Shown piece after piece: positions 58,060 to 64,000 of a DNA stretch of 64,000 nt; the stretch's first letter is position 1; each line of letters opens with the position of its first letter. Source of the stretch: Areca catechu (Eukaryota > Streptophyta > Magnoliopsida > Arecales > Arecaceae). A program made the position numbers and the translations under genes. The notes under the pieces were generated by a model. The model was not told the DNA's origin and made no database searches. It was given only the letters and a program-made list of their open reading frames with translations. Where the stretch lies: NCBI GenBank assembly GCA_021397845.1, contig CM038050.1, positions 12,776,471 to 12,840,470 on the forward strand, written 5' to 3'.

Positions 58060-59115
58060 GGTTCAAAATCAACCATCATTTTTAATATAAAAGCCCTCGC
58101 CCCTCGGTGCCCTAGGTTTTTCCCTTCGATTCTTCGGCTAAATCCCTAAATCTAAAAATCCTCCCCCCTCAATGGCCGATGCCTCCCCCCTTAGCCCCTC
58201 TCTAGTCTAGATCGGTCGTCGGCGTCCATCACCGACCATCTCCTCCCCATCAGGCCGTCATAGGTGGTCCGGTCTCTGGTGTCACTGCATCACCCCTCTC
58301 CTCGTCTGGCCATCCATGACTTTGGCATCATCCCTCGCTAGCCGCTACTACTTTGACATATGCCTAGCCCTCCAGCTCTCCTTTCCTCAGATTCGAGCCC
58401 CGTCGGCCACTGTTACTCGGACATCATCTTCCAGTAGCATTGCCTTCATTGGATCCGAGGCTTGCTGGTCGTGCTACCCCCCGCAGGCTGCAGCTACCTT
58501 TCTTGGATCCGAGCTTCGCCGGCCACATATCATTGATCGTCCTCCGTTAGCTACCGCTACCTTGTCCCGATATCATTCCCATCCTTTATCTTCCTTGGAT
58601 CCGAGCCCCACTAATCGTCGTTCCTCCTACATCATCCTCTAGCGCTGCTTTCGTTGGATCCGAGCCTTGCCGGCCGTGCTACCTGACATCAACCCCCCAT
58701 AGCTCGACATCGACCCTCCACAGCTACTTTTCTTAGATCCGAGCTTTGCCGGGCACCAACATCCCCCGCCCAAGCTTGCCGGTTGTCATTGCCCCTGTCC
58801 CGATATTGTTCGAATCTTTGTGGCTTTGTCTTCCTCGGATCCGAGTGGCTGAGCCCCTGCCATAGTGCCACAAAATCAGTTAGATGTTTGATCTTGTTTT
58901 ATATCAATACATAGCTATGATCATCATGAAGGTACATAGTTTTTATGATTTTTAGTAAGCTAGTAATTTTTATGATTTTCTTTTGAATTAAATTCACATG
59001 TTTCATCCTGAGCTACAATTTGTATTATTTTTAGTAGGCTAGTAATTTGTATGATTTTTTTTTCATGCAATTGTTGCATGTAATTATAATTCATTTTAAT
59101 TTTTCTATTTCAAAG
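58060..59115 (+). other. 5' region of the hAT element
   Basis: A C-rich leader-like part (58090-58870) with repeated GGATCCGAG(C/G) words (at least six copies between 58449 and 58844) is followed by AT-rich, intron-like DNA. An open frame at 58316-58642 lies in the repeats and has no domain. Confidence 0.5.
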
Positions 59116-61329
59116 ATGGCTAATGCTACCAGAAATGATAGAAAATTAGATGATTATTCACCTACTAATTTCAACCATTACAATAATCAAGAAACTTCTA
59201 GCAATATGTGTATGGGATGAAGTTATTGGACAGATAGCTCAGCTTGACAATAATAGAATATGCCCTCCAACATTAATGTTCTTATGCAAAATTTTAGATT
59301 TATTTTGTTGAATGTTCTTATGTAATTTATTTTGAATTTCAAAAAATATTAACTACCGGAAATATTGATACTGAAGTTGAACATAATGTAATCATCCCTG
59401 CAAAGTTAATTAAAGATGAAATAACTGAATCTACACAAAACTACGTTGCCGGTTATAAAAGAAAGTTGATATCACCGGTATGGAATGATTTCACAAGCTT
59501 AAAAATAAAAATGGTGATGATATTACTAGATGTAATTGGTATAAGAAGGAACTTTGTGGTGGTAGTAGTAAAGAAACTAGTCACTTGAGAAAGCATCTTA
59601 ATACATGCATTTTTAGAAAAAAGAATGATGGAAGAGCAGTATAACAATCAATTACTAAAGGCTTTTATGATAAGGCAGCTCAACCTTACAAGTTTGACCA
59701 AAAAAGAGTAGAAAAGATTTGGCAAAAATGATTATCAAGCATAACTACTTTTTTAACATGGTTCAACATGAATATTTTGAAAAATTTTGTGCTAGATTGA
59801 ATCCAAATTTTAAGCTTGTGAGTCATAATACAATTAGGAGTGATATATTGAATGTTTACAAGGAGGAAAAGGCAAAGTTATATGATTACTTTGATGCACT
59901 ATCTAGTAAGATTTCCTTTACTACTGATATATGGACTTCTGATCATTCAAATGTTGCATATGCATGCTTGACTGCACATTATATATCAAAAGTTTGAGAA
60001 TTGAAGAAAAAAATCATTGCATTCAGAAAGATTCCATATCCACGTGATGGTGAGACATTGTTTTATTTTATTTCTGATTTGTTATTAGAGTGGAATTTGG
60101 ATAAGAAAATTTCTGCAATGGTTGTTGATAATGTAAGTGCAAATGATGTAATGGTTAGACAATTGAAAAGGCGGCTTTGTGAGAAATCATTGCTTTCTTT
60201 ATCTGGTGCATTATTTCATGTGCAATGTAGTGCACATATTCTTAATTTGATTGTTTAAGATGGATTAGCAAAAGCTGGAGACTTCTTGCAAAAAATTCGA
60301 GAAACTATGAGTTTGTTGAATAGGTCACCTGCTTTATATCAAAAATTTGAAAAAGCATTAGCTCAATTAAAGTTGACAGATGCAAAAAATGTAGGAAAAG
60401 ATGTACCTAATAGGTAGAATTCAACTTATTTGATGCTTGATGCTTCTATTTCTTTGAAGGAGGCATATTATCATTTGTCTCAATTGGAAGGATGTTATAA
60501 ATGTAATCCTTCAAAAGATGAATGGAATGTGGCATGCATTATGAGAAATTGTTTGAAATTATTCTATGATGCAACTAATCATTTTTCTGGTTCAAAGTTT
60601 CCTACTTCTCATCTATTTTTTCGAGATATTTATAAAATTTAGCTTAAGATGAGAGAGTGGGAGAATAGTCAGCATGAATATCTTAAATTAATGGCAGGAC
60701 CTATGAGAGAAAAGTTAGGAAAATATTGGAAAGAATGTTCTTTGTCATTAGCAATTGCAACTATTCTTGATCCAAGATTCAAAATTGAAATCGTGGAGTA
60801 TTATTATGATTAGCTACATGGATCCAATTCTTTTGATTATATTGATAAAGTTCGTATAGTTATGTTTGATTTGTATAATGAATATGGGGATGAGGAGTTG
60901 CTGGCTGAAAACTTAGGTTATTTTGTGTCAAGTGGTTCAACAAATGCAAATTCAAGTGAAAGCCATGCTAGTTTATCTTTGGATGATGAGCATGACTTTA
61001 ATGAGTGGTATCGTCAATCTCGTTCTTTCACTATTAGAGATTCTAATAAATCTGAGTTGGAAAAATATTTGGAGGAAGTTGTTTTTCTAAGAAAAAATAA
61101 TTTTGACATTTTGAATCGGTGGAAGATGAATAGTGCTAGGTACTCTACATTAGCAAAAATAGCACGAGATATTTTAGCTATTCCAGTTACTACTGTTTCT
61201 TCTGAATCAGCATTCAATATTGGTGGTCGGGTGATTGATGAGAGACGATCATGCTTAGCTCCAGAAATTGTTGATGCTTTGTTAACTACAAGTGATTGGC
61301 TTAAATCCACAAAGAATGGTAAATTTTAA
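59116..61329 (+). pseudogene. Ac-like hAT transposase with five in-frame stops
   Basis: From 59719 to 61329 a single frame of 536 codons is free of frameshifts and broken only by stops at 59995, 60256, 60415, 60640 and 60811. It holds the RNase H fold with Thr-Thr-Asp-Ile-Trp-Thr-Ser (about 59923), Val-Val-Asp-Asn-Val-Ser-Ala-Asn (about 60121), Cys-Ser-Ala-His-Ile-Leu-Asn-Leu (60226) and the C-terminal dimerisation domain with Ser-Ser-Glu-Ser-Ala-Phe (61195-61220). Upstream, in shifted frames, are an ATG at 59116, a probable intron, and a BED zinc finger (about 59440-59640) with Cys...Cys and His-Leu-Arg-Lys-His...Cys. Three stops replace conserved Trp or Gln codons. The copy is inactive, but little else has decayed. 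Confidence 0.9.
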
Positions 61330-62257
61330 TTACTTTTTATTTAGTTTACTATTTTTTTGGTTTTCATAGTATTTACTGGATATGGATATTTTTTAGATAT
61401 TGCTGGAACATCTATTGAGCTTTAAGATGGTTGAATTTCATGGTCGAGGTTTAACAAGTAAGTTTTTTAATTATATTATTTTATTAACAAGCATATTTGT
61501 TTGTGTAGTTTTTCTTTTTATATTTAATAAGTAATGATTTCTATTTTCTTTTGATTAGGCCTTCATTATTATCCCATAGCATGGAAGAGGTTGATTTGGA
61601 GTTATAAGAAATGATGGAACAAATTGAAATGGAACAATGGGATGGAACAAATTATGTGTATGGAATAAATTGAGATTACTTTTTGTATTTACTTCTAGTT
61701 TTCTTTCTCTTTATAAGTGTAGTGTTATTTTATCTTATGTACTAGCCAAAAATGTTTGCTTACACATCTATAAACTAGTATGCTTTTATGCTTTAGCTAC
61801 TTTGATGCTTTAGTTTTGTATCCTCAATTGGTTTGTCACATCTTTATAGACCGGTTATTGTTGGAACACCTTATGTAGTTAGACTATTTTGTCATGCTAA
61901 AAGTTTAAAAAAAAAATCAAAACAAGTAGCGGAATCCTTCTTGTATTTCATTTATGTTTCAACTTGGTCATTGCCATTCCTGCTATTACAGAATGAAAAA
62001 AAAGAATAGAATCTTCCACTCTTATAAGCCCATGGTGGTACCTTCCATTCGGGTCTGGGTCCGAGTCTGGATACTCGGGATCCATTTGGGTCTAAGTCCG
62101 GGTCTGGATACCCGGGATCCATTTGGATATAGATTTGGTACTTCAAAATTAGATCCATCAGGTATTCGGTCCGGGTCCAGTAGCTAAGATCGGGTCTGGA
62201 TCTGGATATTTTGGTTTCGACCCGAACCCGATCCATTGACAGCTCTACTCAAGAGGA

Positions 62258-62689
62258 CCACTCCCGTTCAACCCTTTCCTTCCGGTAGCAATAGAAGAAG
62301 AAGTAGGACAGAAAGTTCCACTGTCAATCCAAAAGTCCTAGGCCACCCCACTAGGAAGATTCACCTTTTTGAATGCTCCTCGAGGATAGATCCTGATGGA
62401 AATCAAAGATCAGGATTTTCTCCAGTGGCCAGGAAAAATGAATAAGAAGGCTCAGAAGGATCCCAAAAAATATTGCCAGTTTCATCGAGACTACGGTAAT
62501 GATACTAAAGACTACATCTCTCTGAAAAGAGAGATCGAGTCACTAATCCAGTGAGACTACTCACGCAGCTATATTGGTCAGCCCGATACTTCGAAGCCCG
62601 CTGGTTAGAAAACCTGACTAGTAGTTGAATCCCTCATTGAGAACAAAATCAATGTCGGCACCATCTCCAGTAGATTGGTCATTAGGGTG
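62258..62689 (+). pseudogene. Tat-like gag remnant, 3' part
   Basis: It continues the gag remnant after the hAT element. At about 62447-62530 it reads Asp-Pro-Lys-Lys-Tyr-Cys-Gln-Phe-His-Arg-Asp-Tyr...Lys-Arg-Glu-Ile-Glu-Ser-Leu-Ile, matching the knuckle-like segment of the gag at 32590-32670. The expected second Cys reads Tyr. It is cut off at 62690 by the next LTR, so protease and pol are outside or lost. Confidence 0.75.
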
Positions 62690-64000
62690 TGTTGCCGATC
62701 TCGCCACCGCGCCCGTGCCTTGGAACCGCCGATCCTACCAGACCGCCTTGCTCCCGGGGCCCCCTGGCCGGAGCGAACCTGCAAGGCAATGTCAGAAGAC
62801 CCTGGCCGGGAATCCCGGCGAGGGAGCTCCGACGATCAAGTTAGTAGACGGTGAGAGGGAACAGATTCTCCAAGACGGGCTCCCAAAGGAGTCCCAGACT
62901 CAGAAAATTTACTAGCAAGAAAAGGTGCTGGAGGGACCAGAAACCCGGCTGGGTCCCTTTGCCGAGCTCATGCCGAGCGATCCCCTCTCGGGACCCTGGA
63001 TCTTACTCTCGGAGCGGGGCCTTTTGCCTCTGTTTCTTACTCGTCCCACCTTACCTGGTCGCCTCCTCTTTCCTTCCTTTTATCTCCTCCCGCTGCCCGC
63101 TTGTTTTCCGCTCTTGGGAAGCTTCCCTCCTTGCTCTCGTTGTCCCCTCTCCATCCTTTTTTCTTTCCCTTTTGGTTTCGAGGGCCAGGCGGCTTTTTGA
63201 CATCATTTGCCGAGCCCAGCGGGGAAAGGGTAAAGGAAGGGGGGTGGCGCCGGCAGGGCGGCCGGTCAGACCTCGGGCCTGGTGTGGGCGCTCCCCTTCC
63301 CAGGTGCCAGCGTTGTCCGTTGACGAGCCCTGTTTTGCCAGAACCGCGCCTCTCGACTGCAGAACCTGTCGGGCCGACGTAAGTGATGTTTCACGTGCCG
63401 CCGCCATCCTTACGGGGCGCCGTTTGTGGTGCGCACGGCTCGAGGGCCAACCTCGGGACCTGCGCCTCCGCTCTTTGGGACCTTCTCTGTACGGGCAGCC
63501 TGACCTCGGCCGAGGTGGACCCCTCCCGGGTGGACACCTGGCGGAGCGGCAGAAGGGCGCTCGACTTCGGTCGAGGTGGACCCGTCTCCGGGGGCCACCT
63601 GGCGAAGGAGCGAAGGGGCCCGACTCGACCTCGGCATTGGTGGGACCGTCTCTGGGCGCCACCTGGCGAGGGAGCGGGGGAGCAGCCGACCTCGGTCGAG
63701 GTGGACCCCTCCTGGGTGGACACCTGGCGAGGTGGCAAGAGGGCGCTTGGCTTCGGTCGAGGTGGACCCGTCTCCGGGGGCCACCTGGCGAAGGAGCGAA
63801 GGGGCCCGGCTCGACCTCGGCGTTGGTGGGACCGTCTCTTGGCGCCACCTGGCGAGGGAGCGGGGGAGCAGCCGACCTCGGTCGAGGTGGACCCCTCCTG
63901 GGTGGACACCTGGCGAGGTGGCAGGAGGGCGCTCGGCTTCGGTCGAGGTGGACCCATCTCCGGGGCCACCTGGCGAAGGAGCGAAGGAGCCCGGCTCGAC
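62690..64000 (-). repeat. LTR of a second Tat-like gypsy element (minus strand, partial)
   Basis: Reversed, its end at 62690 is nearly the same as the 3' end of the LTRs at 31122 and 42069 (GGCACGGGCGCGG...GCGAG..CGGCAACA). No primer binding site lies beyond it and gag remnant follows, so it is a 3' LTR or a solo LTR. The outer part (63505-64000) is a tandem array of 186-bp units. Sequence similarity to the first Tat LTR is clear at the end and moderate elsewhere, indicating a sister family. Confidence 0.82.
63505..64000 (-). repeat. 186-bp higher-order tandem repeat in the LTR
   Basis: Units start with CTCGG(T/C)CGAGGTGGACCCC at 63505, 63691 and 63877, exactly 186 bp apart. Each holds three related subunits of about 62 bp, all containing GGTGG(A/G)CC and GCCACCTGGCGA or ACACCTGGCGA. 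The array continues past the window end. Confidence 0.9.

Larger units (their letters stand above)
57813..62249 (+). mobile_element. hAT (Ac-like) DNA transposon, 4.4 kb, inserted in gag
   Basis: Inverted repeats are TAGAGCTATCAATGG (57813) and CCATTGACAGCTCTA (ending 62249), with GGGTCGGG-type subterminal words on both sides. Target duplication CTAAAGAG (57805-57812) and CTCAAGAG (62250-62257) agrees at 7 of 8 bases. Joining the flanks restores the order of the gag remnant. The subterminal zones (57820-57990 and 62040-62235) contain many GGGTCTGG and CCAGACCC words in both directions, typical binding-site arrays. One transposase gene lies inside. Confidence 0.92.

Overview
This is plant nuclear DNA that consists almost entirely of transposable elements nested in one another. 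No intact, clearly functional host gene was found. The plant assignment rests on lineages known only from plants: a Ty3/gypsy Tat-type element with an extra RNase H and an antisense PF04195-like gene, a chromodomain gypsy fragment, a Ty1/copia element primed by initiator tRNA-Met, a CACTA (En/Spm) TNP2-type transposase and two Ac-like hAT elements. The very GC-rich Tat element set in AT-rich DNA suggests a monocot (perhaps a palm), but this is an inference. No bacterial features, CRISPR arrays or rRNA were seen.

Layout. 1-3650: decayed chromodomain gypsy with a 42-bp repeat array in its gag-like part. 3716-5645: CACTA transposase remnant (- strand). 5785-6450: nearly loopless large palindrome. 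6450-9720: AT-rich DNA ending in an (AATT)-type low-complexity block. 9725-10095 and 19416-20360: two halves of an older DNA element split by a full-length, multiply mutated Ty1/copia element (10096-19415, LTRs about 1.76 kb). 20676-22562: a 1.9-kb foldback element related to two shorter elements at 27292-27960 (with telomere-like repeats) and 45462-46235. 23390 to about 25250: copia remnant (- strand). 28894-29436: TRIM-like miniature retroelement. 29597-42069: 12.5-kb Tat-lineage gypsy with 1.53-kb LTRs, gag, protease, RT, two RNase H segments, integrase, a 118-bp tandem array and an antisense intron-containing gene. 42190-44395: GC-rich probable solo LTR. 46236-51250: little recognisable sequence. 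51254-55637: hAT element (- strand transposase). 55646-62689: Tat-like gag remnant interrupted by a second hAT element (57813-62249). 62690-64000: minus-strand LTR of another Tat-like element that runs out of the window.

The elements interact by insertion: copia went into a DNA element, a hAT into a gypsy gag, and a gypsy LTR into the same gag remnant. Decay follows two modes. Older elements (copia, CACTA, hATs) show stops and Cys-to-Tyr changes consistent with C-to-T deamination of methylated DNA. The Tat element has very similar LTRs but many single-base frameshifts, which may be partly sequencing or assembly error. The most unusual structures are the 5.8-6.45 kb palindrome, the foldback family, the antisense spliced gene and the higher-order repeats inside the Tat-type LTRs. 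No new biological system could be demonstrated.
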